A DNA stretch of 64,000 nucleotides from Aquilonibacter sp963703325 (GCA_963703325.1 OY969805.1:2604001-2668000), one strand, 5' to 3'. Numbered from the stretch's first letter, positions 42,363 to 52,085 are shown. Made by a program: numbers and translations. The notes: generated from the sequence alone by a model not told the origin.

Positions 42363-43382
42363 CTACGAAACGGCTTTGGCGGCCGCCCCATCGATAGTGA
42401 TCAGGCCTAACTCGATACAAGCATCGCGCTCTTTGCGCAACTCGTCTTGCGTCTTCTCGAGCATCTTACGCCCGAACTCGTCGAACTCGAAACCTTCGAC
42501 GATCCGCGACACGCCGTGTTCCGTGCGCGAAGGAAACGAGAAGATCAAGCCGGGGTCGATCCCATACTCTCCATTGGAGTATCGCGCGACCGAGTACACC
42601 TCGTCGTCGGGCGTGTGATGCGTGAGCCGGTGCACGCCGGTAACGGTCGCATGCGCGGCCGACGCTGCCGAGGACGCTAAGCGCGCCTGAATGACTTGCG
42701 TCCCACGGTGCTGGACCGTCGAGATGAACTTCCCTTCGAGCCATTCCCTGTCGTCGATGACTTCCGGGACGGGCCGTCCGCCGATCTTCGCGTGCGCGAA
42801 ATCGGGGAACTGCGTCGCCGAGTGATTTCCCCAAATGATCATCTGCGTGACCTCGGAGACGTCGATGCCGGCTTTTTTGGCGAGTTGGGCGCGCGCACGC
42901 AACTCGTCGAGCGTCGTCATTGCAAAAAAGCGGTCTTTCGGCACACTCGGTGCGTTGTGCATGGCGATAAGGCAGTTGGTGTTGCAAGGATTGCCGACCA
43001 CGAACACGCGCACGTCGTCGGCGGCGTTGTTCTCAATCGCACGGCCCTGCTCGCTAAAGATTTTGCCGTTGACACGCAGCAGCTCCGAGCGTTGCATGTC
43101 ACCTTTTCGGGGCACCGCGCCGACGAGAATCGCCCAATCGACGTCACGCATCATCGCGTCGGCGTTCGATCCGTACTGCACGTTCTTGAGCAGTGGGAAG
43201 GCGCAGTCCTCGAGCTCCATCAGCGTCCCGCGCAGTGTGCCGAGCGCCTGTTCGATCTCGAGCAGGTGCAATTCAAGCTCCGTATGGGGACCGAACATTT
43301 CGCCGTTGGCCATGCGGAAGATCAGCTGGTACCCGATCTGACCCGCTGCGCCGGTGACCGCCACCTTGAGACGTTTCTTCAC
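42363..43382 (-). CDS. mdh: Malate dehydrogenase
   Basis: Interconverts malate and oxaloacetate in the TCA cycle using NAD(P). GTG 43382 with GGAGGT a few bases upstream gives 339 residues. The Rossmann glycine motif GAAGQIGYQL is at the start, followed by the substrate-binding VPRKGDMQRSELLRVN, the cofactor and Asn region VVGNPCNTNC, and the catalytic His in IIWGNHSATQ. It is the longer type 2 form (about 325-340 residues), as in actinobacteria and many proteobacteria. The promoter lies in the 85-base gap to the divergent gene at 43468. Confidence 0.93.
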   Translation of the reverse strand: MKKRLKVAVTGAAGQIGYQLIFRMANGEMFGPHTELELHLLEIEQALGTLRGTLMELEDCAFPLLKNVQYGSNADAMMRDVDWAILVGAVPRKGDMQRSELLRVNGKIFSEQGRAIENNAADDVRVFVVGNPCNTNCLIAMHNAPSVPKDRFFAMTTLDELRARAQLAKKAGIDVSEVTQMIIWGNHSATQFPDFAHAKIGGRPVPEVIDDREWLEGKFISTVQHRGTQVIQARLASSAASAAHATVTGVHRLTHHTPDDEVYSVARYSNGEYGIDPGLIFSFPSRTEHGVSRIVEGFEFDEFGRKMLEKTQDELRKERDACIELGLITIDGAAAKAVS

Positions 43383-43467
43383 AATACCTCCGCACGACCG
43401 TCGTAAGCTTTGGCCTGGTTCTTTGCTTTGCCAGGAATTCCGTTCGGCGTTGCCCGATAAGGCATCC

Positions 43468-43929
43468 ATGAGCGGTCCCCACGGTCAGCCCGACCTCGAG
43501 CTCGTCCACGTCAGCGTCGCTTCCGCTGCCGGTGCTTATACCGTGGGCAATTCCTCGTTTTTCCGCTACATCATTCGCTTGGCGGAGCTGGAACTGCCGC
43601 TCTCGGGGCCCGATCAGGAAGCGGTTAACGTCTTGGCGGCAATTCCGCATGCGTTCGAGGCAGATGAAGAAGTGCCGGCGCTCTCGGGCGCGGGCTGGCG
43701 TATCGTGCCGGCGCAAGGCGATCTCGATTGGCCGGTGTTGGAAGCGACGCCGCAACGCTTGCGAACGGCGCTGGAACGCGCCCGGGCGTTGTTATGGAAT
43801 CACGCCTCGCGCTTTCGGGTCAGCGCGCGCGAGATTTCGTCGATCGAAGACGAACTCGATGCGGTTTACGCAGTGCTTATGCGCGCAGAAGCGGCCGGCT
43901 TCGCGGTCAACGTCTCCTACGTTTCGTAG
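43468..43929 (+). CDS. Hypothetical protein
   Basis: A 153-residue soluble protein from ATG 43468, preceded by AAGG. The frame extends upstream but overlaps the mdh start region. It has no signal peptide or membrane helix. The C-terminal half, with ALERARALLWNHASRF and SSIEDELDAVYAVLMRAEAA, is predicted helical and mildly coiled-coil. I recognise no family. Codon use is typical of neighbouring genes, which supports it as a true gene. Confidence 0.55.
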   Translation: MSGPHGQPDLELVHVSVASAAGAYTVGNSSFFRYIIRLAELELPLSGPDQEAVNVLAAIPHAFEADEEVPALSGAGWRIVPAQGDLDWPVLEATPQRLRTALERARALLWNHASRFRVSAREISSIEDELDAVYAVLMRAEAAGFAVNVSYVS

Positions 43930-44286
43930 CTACTTTGTTTCATAGACCTCGAACGTATCGCCCGCTGTGCGCCTCACCTGGCAGCCGAGTTGCGACAACG
44001 CAGCAAGGTGGATCTGGATTTCGTCCGAGTTGGGAACTGCACTCGCGTTGAACATGCACCATTGATACTCGGATTTACCGACTTCGAACCGGGTGAGCTT
44101 CCCGCGGTCGACCTTGCAGACAAAGTGCGTGTAGTCGAGGCGCGTGCAATAGCCGGGCGGATGCGAGACAATCAAGTGCACGGACTACGCTCGCACCTGG
44201 AATTGAACTGGGGTCACGACTTGCGCCGCTGCCGACAACGGCAAGAGTGCGACTGCAGCAACGAAGAACCATAGACGGAAATTCAT
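43930..44286 (-). pseudogene. Small secreted protein gene interrupted by an in-frame TAG
   Basis: ATG 44286 opens a signal-peptide sequence (NFRLWFFVAAVALLPLSAAA) that reads to an in-frame TAG at 44185-44187, codon 34. The same frame then continues without any stop to 43930 as a 4-Cys polypeptide including PPGYCTRLDYTHFVCKVDRG and SEYQWCMFNASAVPNSDEI. One base change restores a 118-residue secreted protein. The downstream part could restart at GTG 44181 but would then lack its signal. It may be a nonsense mutation, readthrough or a sequence error. I do not recognise the family. Confidence 0.65.
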
Positions 44287-44310
44287 ATGCGATCGGTTCC
44301 CCTAAGAATA

Positions 44311-45196
44311 ATGAAGATTCCGCTGATCGGCGCGGGCGGCGAGCCGATCTCGTTCGCGCGCACGATCTTTTCGCATGGTTTGCCGTTCTTGCCGCCGGGA
44401 CGGATCGATGAAGAGAAGAAGATTCTACGATCTTTCCGTTCGCATTGGCGAACGCGTGCGCCGATTGCGCTTCACCTCGACCGACGGTCAGTTAGACGTT
44501 GATCTCGACGGGCGCACCAGCAAGGCGGAGCTACGAACCGCCGAACGCATCACGCGCCGCGTCTTTCGCCTGGACCAAAATCTCGCGCCGTTCTACGCCA
44601 TGATCGAGAACGATCCGCGACTGTCATGGGCGATCGGCGCGGGACGATTAATCGCAAGCCCAACGGTTTTCGAAGATGCGATCAAGACCATTTGTACGAC
44701 CAACACGACGTGGGCCGGGACACGGCGTATGATCGCCGCGCTGGTCGAACGTGGCGGAGGCGCCTTTCCCGACGCAGCGTTGCTCGCGAAGACGCCGGAG
44801 CGTTGGTTTGCCGACGTTGCCCGAATGGGGTATCGCGGGCCGTACGCGCGAACGATCGCACGCGACGTTGCAGCCGGACGACTCGACCTCGAAGCAATGC
44901 TGCCAAACACCGAGCGTGACGAGCTGGCTAAGGAAGACGTGGTAGAAGAAGCGCTGCGCGAGTTGCCCGGCGTCGGGCCCTATGCCGCCGCGCACATCAT
45001 GCAGTTGCTCGGCTACCACCATCGGCTCGTGCTCGACTCCGCGACGCGGCCGAAATACCTCGAGCTCAGCGGCAAAAAGCGTGCCTCGGACAAGACCATC
45101 GTGCGCGCGTTCAAGCCGTATGGGCCGTATGCCGGACTGGCGTTCTGGCTCTATATCACGCGCGATTGGATCGAAGACGTCCCCTTCGAACGATAG
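44311..45196 (+). CDS. DNA-3-methyladenine glycosylase-like HhH-GPD protein, frameshifted
   Basis: Base-excision enzyme removing alkylated bases. The AlkA-type N-terminus IPLIGAGGEPISFARTIF, SHGLPFLPPGRIDEE reads from ATG 44311 (an ATG at 44287 is also in frame). The remainder, from RRRFYDLSVRIGERVRRLRF onward, is in the next frame, so a single indel lies in the purine run near 44407-44420 (gaagagaagaagat). The rest is intact: helix-hairpin-helix LPGVGPYAAAHIM and catalytic Asp in LVLDSATRPKYL. If the frameshift is real, only a protein starting near 44375 is made, lacking the N-terminal strand. Confidence 0.75.
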
Positions 45197-45261
45197 TAGG
45201 TCGCTGCAGGCTACCGCTGGAACGTTTCGGCGAAGTCCGTCCGTTTTCGAGAGGGACGAGT

Positions 45262-45759
45262 ATGAAGAGGCTGCTTTTGCTTGTGGCGCTTGCGCTTGCC
45301 CTCGTTGGGGCGACGCGACCTCCGGCTCCCACGCCGAAGCCGACGCCACGGATTGACGACCCGCGCGTCCTCGTCACGGTGCGAAACACGACGAGTGCGA
45401 ACGTGGTCCTCTCCGACACCACCGGCATCGCAACCATCGCAATGTTGATCGCGCCGGCGCAGGCGCAGCAGAAGCGGCTCTATTTTCCGGGTGGCAACAC
45501 GATTCACGCCACGCCGCGCCTGTGGCACCGTTTTATCGTGGCCTCGGAGGGTTATAACACGATGCCTAACTTCCAGCGGACCGGCTGCGCGGCTCTGCGC
45601 GGCTTTCGCGTCGCGCACGAGCGCGATATCAATCGCTTCGGTAACCCCGCGACCTTTCAGTACGCGTTCGAGTGGGACGGGCAAGATGTGCAGAAATGCA
45701 CGCTTACGTTTAACAACGCTTACGTGCGTGCGGACCTTACGATCGTCATCGCGCGCTGA
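45262..45759 (+). CDS. Secreted protein of unknown function
   Basis: From ATG 45262 with GAGGGACGAG just before it, the gene encodes 165 residues. A strong signal peptide (KRLLLLVALALALVGA) precedes a Pro/Thr-rich linker (RPPAPTPKPTPRIDDP) and a domain with two cysteines (TGCAALRG and KCTLTF). The linker and beta-rich core suggest an exported binding domain. No family is recognised. It starts 65 bases after the glycosylase. Confidence 0.6.
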   Translation: MKRLLLLVALALALVGATRPPAPTPKPTPRIDDPRVLVTVRNTTSANVVLSDTTGIATIAMLIAPAQAQQKRLYFPGGNTIHATPRLWHRFIVASEGYNTMPNFQRTGCAALRGFRVAHERDINRFGNPATFQYAFEWDGQDVQKCTLTFNNAYVRADLTIVIAR

Positions 45760-45773
45760 CGTTCGCCAAGCGA

Positions 45774-45896
45774 CTAGGACGTCTGAGTCAGGCTACAGGT
45801 TCCGTTGCGAAAATACGCGGTCACCTTCTGGAGCGTGTTCGCAAGCGGCAACCCAAGGGTACGCCCGACCGTGCAGAGGACCTTGTTACCTTCCAT
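45774..45896 (-). CDS. Possible 40-residue ORF, low support
   Basis: On the minus strand ATG 45896 to TAG 45774 encodes a peptide with EGNKVLCTVGRTLGL and AYFRNGTCSLTQTS. It has two Cys and plausible composition but no ribosome site, and the frame opens only about 12 codons further upstream before a TGA. It may be the end of a decayed secreted-protein gene or a chance ORF. Apart from it and a GGGAGG ribosome site before 46046, the 45760-46045 gap holds nothing that I can identify. Confidence 0.25.
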   Translation of the reverse strand: MEGNKVLCTVGRTLGLPLANTLQKVTAYFRNGTCSLTQTS

Positions 45897-46045
45897 AAGC
45901 CGCAAGTGCCAAACACTGCAGTACCTTATTCATAGCCGAGCACTACGCGATGACGGGCCCATCGCCTTTTCGAGGACGTGCCGTTCGAGCGTTGAACGTG
46001 TCGCTGGAGACTCCAAGGAGACCATCTACAGGGAGGTTCCCACCC

Positions 46046-47974
46046 ATGCGTCTGACTCGCTTTCTTTTTGTGACGTGTGCCCTTTGTGCTGCCCTGATCG
46101 CGTGCGGCGGCGGAGGTCGCGGAGGCGGTGGGGTCATTCCGGGAAGCGGTGGATCGCAAGGATCAAAGAGCCGCCCCGCGGTCACGCTAAAGATGGTGAT
46201 TCCGAAGACAACGCAAATCACGTCGGCGCGGACGAAGAAGCCCGAATACGTCTCGGCGGCGGTCGCATCGATCGTCTATGAGATCACGACGCCGAGCGGT
46301 ACCACGTCGCTCGTGTCCGGCAACGACTATGCGAATGTCGCCGCATCGCCCTCGCCGTGCACCAGCGGAAGCAACGGGCTGGTCTGTACGATCTCGATTT
46401 CATCGACGCTTTCGGCGAGCGGCACCTACAACGTGTCGATCGCCACGTACGACGCCGCGCAAAGTGCGAACTGTATCCCCGGCGCGCAGTCGACGACTGC
46501 ATGTGCCGGAAACCTGTTGGGATTTGCAACGCTACCGGAAACGATCACGGTTGGCAGCGCGACGCCGGTCGCGGTAACCCTCGGCGGAATCCCGGCGTAT
46601 CTGCAAGGCCAGGCGCTCACCGGGTACGTCGACGGCAGCGGTAACAACAGCACAGACAACCAGCTCACCATCTATGGGAGCACGCCGCAGACGGGTGTCG
46701 CCGAGTTCCTCGACGCCGATGGGAACGTGATCATTCCACCGGGGGCACCGACCGTCACCGCAAGCTCGTCGAATACCGCAGCACTTACTGTCGCGGTGGC
46801 GACGCCGACACCGGGACAGTATCAGATCACGTGGACGCCGGTGATGAGTGGCAACTACGTGCAGCCGGGAAGCTACACGGTGACGCTGAGCATCGCGGTT
46901 CCAAACACGAACATTGTCGATAGCTATCCGCTCACGATACAGCTCGTGCACAGTGGCGTCTTCACCGCCGTCTGCGGCGGCCAGAACGATCAGGCAAACG
47001 TTTTCGGCTATATCGACGGCAACACCAACGGCGCTTCGCCCGATCTCACCATCTCGAGCGGGCTCGCGAGCTGCAGCCAAGCTCCGGGCGTCGCCACCGA
47101 TCACTCGGGGAACCTCTACGTGGCCGACGGTACAACCCTGTGGGAATTCCCGGTCGCGCCGGGCACGAATCCGGCACCGATTGCCTCTGCGGGCGCGGCC
47201 CAAGGGCTGGAGTCGCCTTACACGGTTGCGCTCGATCGCCAGGGGAATGTCTACGTTGGCGACACATCCGCTGACGCGGTCTTTGCCTTCGATCCGCCGG
47301 CATCCGGATCGTTCGGGAATCCGGTCGTGACGCTCTCCTCCGACTTCAACGGCTACGAGCCGGGCGGCGTCGGCGCCGACAACGCGGGGAATCTCTACAT
47401 CGCGGTGCAGGCGGACGGCTATCTCCAAATCTTCCAAACGGCGAGCATCGAAGGCGGCCTATCGCCGTCGAGTCCGGTCAATGCTCTCGCATCACTGTCG
47501 CCGTCGCAGTACGGGGGCGGAAGCGCCCTCGCGATCGATGTCCAACCGTCTCCCTCGACCCCGCCGAACATTTGGACCGCCGGGGAAAGCTCGACCAGTT
47601 CGGGCGTGGCCTGGAGTTGGTCGCCGCTCGGCGCGCTCCTCAACACCTATCAGGCCGGCGGTGTGGACGACGAAGGTATCGCCGTCGACGGCAACGGCCT
47701 CGTGTACGCCGCGTACTACCAGGGGACGTATCCCGGCCCATACGCGGACGTTGTTGCGCCGCTCTCGCCGCCGAGTTACACCAGCGGAAGCCCGATGGCG
47801 ATCCCCTCGCCGGTACCGTTTGTGGTGAGCAGCGGTGGTGCGCTGCCGGTTAGCATCAGCGTCGCGGTTGCGCCCGCGGCGGGTGTCCTCGGCAATCGCA
47901 GCGGCGGCGGATCGCCCTCGCCGCTCAATACGCAATCACCGGCACCCTCGTTGCGCCATCCAGGTAATCCATAG
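46046..47974 (+). CDS. Lipoprotein with beta-propeller-like C-terminal domain
   Basis: A 642-residue exported lipoprotein. ATG 46046 follows GGGAGG (46031-46036) and starts a signal peptide ending in LIAC with the lipidated Cys at residue 20, followed by a Gly-rich spacer. An N-terminal half of Ig-like character has two cysteine pairs (PCTSGSNGLVCTISIS). The C-terminal half, from about residue 300, has NHL/SMP-30-like repeats such as GVATDHSGNLYVADG, VALDRQGNVYVGDTSADAVF, and VGADNAGNLYIAVQ. Similar proteins are numerous in this kind of genome. Its partner or substrate is unknown. Confidence 0.75.
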   Translation: MRLTRFLFVTCALCAALIACGGGGRGGGGVIPGSGGSQGSKSRPAVTLKMVIPKTTQITSARTKKPEYVSAAVASIVYEITTPSGTTSLVSGNDYANVAASPSPCTSGSNGLVCTISISSTLSASGTYNVSIATYDAAQSANCIPGAQSTTACAGNLLGFATLPETITVGSATPVAVTLGGIPAYLQGQALTGYVDGSGNNSTDNQLTIYGSTPQTGVAEFLDADGNVIIPPGAPTVTASSSNTAALTVAVATPTPGQYQITWTPVMSGNYVQPGSYTVTLSIAVPNTNIVDSYPLTIQLVHSGVFTAVCGGQNDQANVFGYIDGNTNGASPDLTISSGLASCSQAPGVATDHSGNLYVADGTTLWEFPVAPGTNPAPIASAGAAQGLESPYTVALDRQGNVYVGDTSADAVFAFDPPASGSFGNPVVTLSSDFNGYEPGGVGADNAGNLYIAVQADGYLQIFQTASIEGGLSPSSPVNALASLSPSQYGGGSALAIDVQPSPSTPPNIWTAGESSTSSGVAWSWSPLGALLNTYQAGGVDDEGIAVDGNGLVYAAYYQGTYPGPYADVVAPLSPPSYTSGSPMAIPSPVPFVVSSGGALPVSISVAVAPAAGVLGNRSGGGSPSPLNTQSPAPSLRHPGNP

Positions 47975-48057
47975 GTAGAAGTCGCATCGGCCCCGCAGGC
48001 CTTCGTCCACAATCGATCTAATATCCACAAACACTAATTTGGTGATGTGTACGGACT

Positions 48058-50418
48058 GTGGATGAGCGTAGAAAGCCGCCTCGAATAGTCGCAAATATGG
48101 CGCCTTCAAACAGCGCCGATACCCTCCGTTTCCGGCGACCGTGGTATTGGCTCGTCGTTCTTGGTTTGGCAGCAATCGCTGCGTCGATGCTGGTCGTGGC
48201 CAACGCGCGCCTGCAGATGGCACAAGAGCAGCGCGGATTTGAAGCAGCACAGGAAGTGCGCTTGCAGCGCGTCGAGTTTCGGATCGACGACTACTTTGGC
48301 GAAGCGATTTCGCTGGCAAGCTTTGGAGCGCAGACGCTTGGCGCCGCGCGAGGGAATCTACCGCTTACCGAAGAGTTGACGCTCTCGATCCTGCGCTCGC
48401 GGCGTAACCCGGGCGTGTACGGCGCCGGGATGTTTTACGCACCCTACGCGTTTAGCCCCAATCTGCGTGAAGTCAGTGTGTACGATCACATGGGCAGGCC
48501 GGAATTCCGACCCTACGATCACGTGCTGCCCGGCGGCATCGACGAGGTGCTGTTCGCGTCAAACACCGTGCCCAAGGGTCAAGACTACACGCAGTTCGCA
48601 TGGTATCGCCGAGCCGCTGCGCACGACTCGATGGTGTTTTCGGGGCCCTATGAGCTCGAAGGCCGCAGCTTTATCAGCACGCTGCGCGCGTACCGTATTC
48701 ATGGCCGGCTGGTCGGTGTGATGAGCGTCGATACCCTCACACCGACCTTCATCGCATTGATGGCGTCGCCGCTCGCGCCCGGGGACGTGGCGTGGATCGA
48801 GTCCAGTCATGGCGGCACCCGGCTTCTCGCGACCGCACCCGTGCCGGCGGGGAAGCGGCTGGAACGCCGGATACCGCTGCGGTATACGTGGGCGTTCCTG
48901 CATCTTTCGACCGATGCAACGTCGCTCGAAGTCGCCAAACGCAATCAGATTTCGTCGGCCGCCGGTTTGCTCTTGGGCATCTGGCTGGTAAGCGCGCTTT
49001 TGGGCGTGGGACTCGTGCAGCGCTGGCGCGCGCAAGAGCGCGAGCACCTTCTTCAGGCCCAGCAGCGCCATCTCGAAGCTGAGGTCGCGCTTGCGCGCAC
49101 GGTCGAGGATGAACTGCGCAAAGCGGCGTTTACCGATTCGCTCACCGGGCTTCCGAACCGCGCGGCCTTTATGGAATACACCCGCAGCATTTTGGCGGGC
49201 AACCGCGATCATCACGCCGTCTTCTTCATCGATCTCGATCGCTTCAATATCGTGAATGAAACGCTCGGGCACCTTGCCGGTGACGAATTGCTGCGAGCCA
49301 TCGGTAAGCGACTGCAATCGCTGATCGAAAGCGGGGATCTCGTGGCGCGTCTGGGCGGCGACGAGTTCGTCGTCATCGGCGCCGTCGAGTCGCGTTCATT
49401 TGGCGAGGCAGCGTCACTTCTGCTCACGCACGTGAGCGAGCCGATCATCGTCGACGGCCGGCCGATCTACCCGGAAGCGTCGATCGGCGTGGTCGCAGTC
49501 GACGCATCGTACGCAACGCCCGAAGAGTTATTGCGCGATGCTGATATCGCGATGTACGAAGCAAAGCATCGCGGCCGGGCGCAGTTTGCGATCTTCGACG
49601 CCCCGATGCGACAGCGTGTTGCCGACGATTCTCAGCTCGAAGATGATCTGCGGCGCGCGATCGAACGCGGTGAACTCGTCCCTCACTATCAGCCCATCGT
49701 GAATATCGCGACGCGCCAGATCGTCGCCTTCGAAGCGTTGGCACGCTGGAACCGTCGCGATGGCTCGGTCACGCTGGCCGGAGATTTCATCGACTTTGCG
49801 GAGCAACACGGATTCATTCAGGCGATCGATACGCTCGTGTTCCGCGCCGTTTGCTCGCACTCGAAAGCGATCTTCGATCTCTTCCCTACGGCTCAGATCG
49901 CGGTGAACATCTCGGCTGCGGAGCTTCCGGGGACGGGCATGGGCGACATGATCGAACCGTTGATTCGCCAGTACGACCTCCCTTCCAATCGCCTCAAGCT
50001 GGAAATCACCGAAACGGCGATGATGACGAGTTCCGAGGCGGCGCGCCGCACGATCGAGCGTCTACGCGCGCTCGGGATCGAGTTCGTTCTGGACGATTTC
50101 GGCACGGGATATTCGTCGCTGGCGTATCTGCAACGATTGCCCATCGCCGGCATCAAGATCGACCGATCGTTCGTCCAGCCTTTGCTCACCGATCCCAAAG
50201 CTGTCGAAATTATCCGCAGCATCGTGGTGCTCGCCCGTTCGTTTGATCTTTCGACCACCGCCGAGGGGGTGGAAAGCGTGGAGCATTTCGACCTGCTGGC
50301 CAGCCTGGGCGTCGATCATGCGCAGGGCTTCTTCTTCTCGCCGGCGCTCGACGTTGGGTCGCTTGCACGATTGCTCAAGCAGCCGATTTCCTTTTCGCCG
50401 CACGCGGCCGTAGAATAG
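48058..50418 (+). CDS. Membrane GGDEF-EAL protein with CHASE sensor
   Basis: A bifunctional c-di-GMP protein of 786 residues. A periplasmic sensor flanked by two membrane helices (about residues 28-48 and 297-320) has the CHASE pattern (RVEFRIDDYFGEAISLASFG, GVYGAGMFYAPYAFSP). A GGDEF domain follows with intact LGGDEF at 433-437. The EAL domain has EAL at 559-561 (FEALARW), DDFGTGYSSLAYL and TAEGVES near 736. Both catalytic motifs look active, so it may make or degrade c-di-GMP depending on the signal. The start is GTG 48058 or ATG 48097. Confidence 0.92.
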   Translation: MDERRKPPRIVANMAPSNSADTLRFRRPWYWLVVLGLAAIAASMLVVANARLQMAQEQRGFEAAQEVRLQRVEFRIDDYFGEAISLASFGAQTLGAARGNLPLTEELTLSILRSRRNPGVYGAGMFYAPYAFSPNLREVSVYDHMGRPEFRPYDHVLPGGIDEVLFASNTVPKGQDYTQFAWYRRAAAHDSMVFSGPYELEGRSFISTLRAYRIHGRLVGVMSVDTLTPTFIALMASPLAPGDVAWIESSHGGTRLLATAPVPAGKRLERRIPLRYTWAFLHLSTDATSLEVAKRNQISSAAGLLLGIWLVSALLGVGLVQRWRAQEREHLLQAQQRHLEAEVALARTVEDELRKAAFTDSLTGLPNRAAFMEYTRSILAGNRDHHAVFFIDLDRFNIVNETLGHLAGDELLRAIGKRLQSLIESGDLVARLGGDEFVVIGAVESRSFGEAASLLLTHVSEPIIVDGRPIYPEASIGVVAVDASYATPEELLRDADIAMYEAKHRGRAQFAIFDAPMRQRVADDSQLEDDLRRAIERGELVPHYQPIVNIATRQIVAFEALARWNRRDGSVTLAGDFIDFAEQHGFIQAIDTLVFRAVCSHSKAIFDLFPTAQIAVNISAAELPGTGMGDMIEPLIRQYDLPSNRLKLEITETAMMTSSEAARRTIERLRALGIEFVLDDFGTGYSSLAYLQRLPIAGIKIDRSFVQPLLTDPKAVEIIRSIVVLARSFDLSTTAEGVESVEHFDLLASLGVDHAQGFFFSPALDVGSLARLLKQPISFSPHAAVE

Positions 50419-50422
50419 GATC

Positions 50423-51352
50423 GTGAGCTCGTACATCCCCGTCGATCCCACCATCGCTGAGTTCGCCGCCCATCTTCGCCTGGAACGCGGACAATCTCCG
50501 CGCACGTCGGAAGAATACGCGCGCGATATCGAGCTCTTCGGCCAGTTTCTCGAACCCGGTCACCCCAAAAACACACCGTTTGCGAACTTGTCGTCGACGA
50601 CGACGTCCGACGTTCGCCGCTTCGTCATGGAGCTGATGGGACCGCGCAAGTACACGGCAACCTCGGTGCGCCGCAAGATTGCCGCCCTGCGCTCGTACTT
50701 CTCGCTGCAAAAGCGCGAAGGCCGGCGCGGCGACAATCCGGCGCAGGATGTGCCGCCGCCCAAAGCGCCCAAGCGCTTACCGCACGTGATGAGCGAGCGT
50801 GAAGTCGGCAAGCTCCTGCGCACGCGCATCGCCGGAAAGACCGAATTCGCGCGCCGCCGTGATCTGGCGATGATGGAATTGCTCTACGCCAGCGGCATCC
50901 GCCGCGCCGAGTTGGTGGGCCTCAACATCAGCGACGTCGATCTCGAACGGCGCTTGATGCGCGTGATCGGCAAAGGCAACAAGCAGCGCACCGTCTTTAT
51001 CAATAAAGCCTCCGCCGACGCCATTACCAACTATCTCGCGGTGCGCCCACGCACGCCGGATGAAGCGCTATTTATCTCTAAGCGCAAGACACGCATGTCG
51101 CACCGCCAAGCCTGGGTCATCTTCCGCCAATTTGCCGATCTTTCCGGTCTCACGCAGCATGTGACGCCGCACGTAATGCGCCATTCCTTTGCCACGCATC
51201 TCCTCGAGAATGGCGCGGATCTCATGACAATCAAGGAACTGCTTGGGCACGAGAGTCTCTCGACCACGCAAATCTATACCAACGTGTCGCTCGAACACAT
51301 GCGGCGCAGCTACGAGGAGGCGCATCCGCGCGACCGCAGCGAAGAACGTTAG
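50423..51352 (+). CDS. xerC: Tyrosine recombinase XerC/XerD
   Basis: Site-specific recombinase for chromosome dimer resolution. It has 309 residues, an N-terminal SAM-like domain (RTSEEYARDIELFGQFL) and a full catalytic set: Arg160 in SGIRRAEL, Lys184 in GKGNKQR, His250 and Arg253 in TPHVMRHSFATHLLENG, His276 in LGHESL and Tyr285 in QIYTNVS. The length fits XerC/D and not phage integrases. No dif-like site or mobile element is seen beside it. XerC or XerD cannot be told apart here, so the symbol is provisional. Confidence 0.9.
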   Translation: MSSYIPVDPTIAEFAAHLRLERGQSPRTSEEYARDIELFGQFLEPGHPKNTPFANLSSTTTSDVRRFVMELMGPRKYTATSVRRKIAALRSYFSLQKREGRRGDNPAQDVPPPKAPKRLPHVMSEREVGKLLRTRIAGKTEFARRRDLAMMELLYASGIRRAELVGLNISDVDLERRLMRVIGKGNKQRTVFINKASADAITNYLAVRPRTPDEALFISKRKTRMSHRQAWVIFRQFADLSGLTQHVTPHVMRHSFATHLLENGADLMTIKELLGHESLSTTQIYTNVSLEHMRRSYEEAHPRDRSEER

Positions 51353-51353
51353 C

Positions 51354-52070
51354 GTGAAATTCTACGCGCTGCTCCTGGTTGTTGCTTTTGTCGGATGCTC
51401 GTCACTGCCGCAGCCGTATGCGACAACGGTCGGAGTTCTCAAGCCGGGCTCGACAATGACCGTGAACATCGAAAGCGGCGTACTCAACGCCTTTAAGCCG
51501 GCGCAATCTGACCCGTCGGACAGATTCACGATTGCCGCTGCCGCCCCGGAAGGCGCGACGCTGCCGCCGGCGCCGATGATCCGTCCCAACGGGAGCGGTG
51601 TAATCGTCGACGCGACCGGCGCGCTCGCCAATCTCCTCGTGCGCGTGCCCGACGGTGTCAATCTGGTCGTGCACTCGAAGCACGGCAACGTCAACGTCAC
51701 CGATATCAGCGGTAACGTCGACGTTCACGCGGACAACGGTGACGTCAAGATCATGGTCGGCAGCGTCGCGCAGGCGAGCACGATCAACGGCTCAATCGAA
51801 GTGACGATAGGCAAGACGACCTGGCCGGGCACGCTGCGCGACAGCGCGCGCAACGGCGACGTGACGGTTTACATTCCGGAAACGGCGGCGTTTCACGCGC
51901 GCTTACACACCGACAACGGTACGCTCTTTACCGACTTTGGCCTCACCGGTAGATCGCACGGATCCAACGAGACGATCGATGCGCCAGTGAACGGCGGCGG
52001 ACCGCCCGGTGTCGATCTCGAGAGTAACCGCGGCACGGTGCGGCTCATGCGCCTCAGCCCGCAAGCTTAA
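51354..52070 (+). CDS. DUF4097-like lipoprotein
   Basis: From GTG 51354 the gene encodes 238 residues. The signal ends in FVGCSS, giving a probable lipid-anchored Cys. The rest is a right-handed beta-helix-like DUF4097 domain with regular short strands (VNLVVHSKHGNVNVTDISGN, DVHADNGDVKIMVG, NGSIEVTIG). Such proteins are thought to be adhesin-like or envelope stress related. It begins one base after the xer stop. Function remains unknown. Confidence 0.75.
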   Translation: MKFYALLLVVAFVGCSSLPQPYATTVGVLKPGSTMTVNIESGVLNAFKPAQSDPSDRFTIAAAAPEGATLPPAPMIRPNGSGVIVDATGALANLLVRVPDGVNLVVHSKHGNVNVTDISGNVDVHADNGDVKIMVGSVAQASTINGSIEVTIGKTTWPGTLRDSARNGDVTVYIPETAAFHARLHTDNGTLFTDFGLTGRSHGSNETIDAPVNGGGPPGVDLESNRGTVRLMRLSPQA

Positions 52071-52085
52071 ACGGTCCCGCCGCGC

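Noticed and set aside
50423..51352. Phage or island integrase next to an attachment site
   Set aside because: Size and motifs fit XerC/D; neighbours are chromosomal genes and no flanking repeats or phage genes are seen. The tRNA-Gln at 32545 also has no partial copy that I can find.
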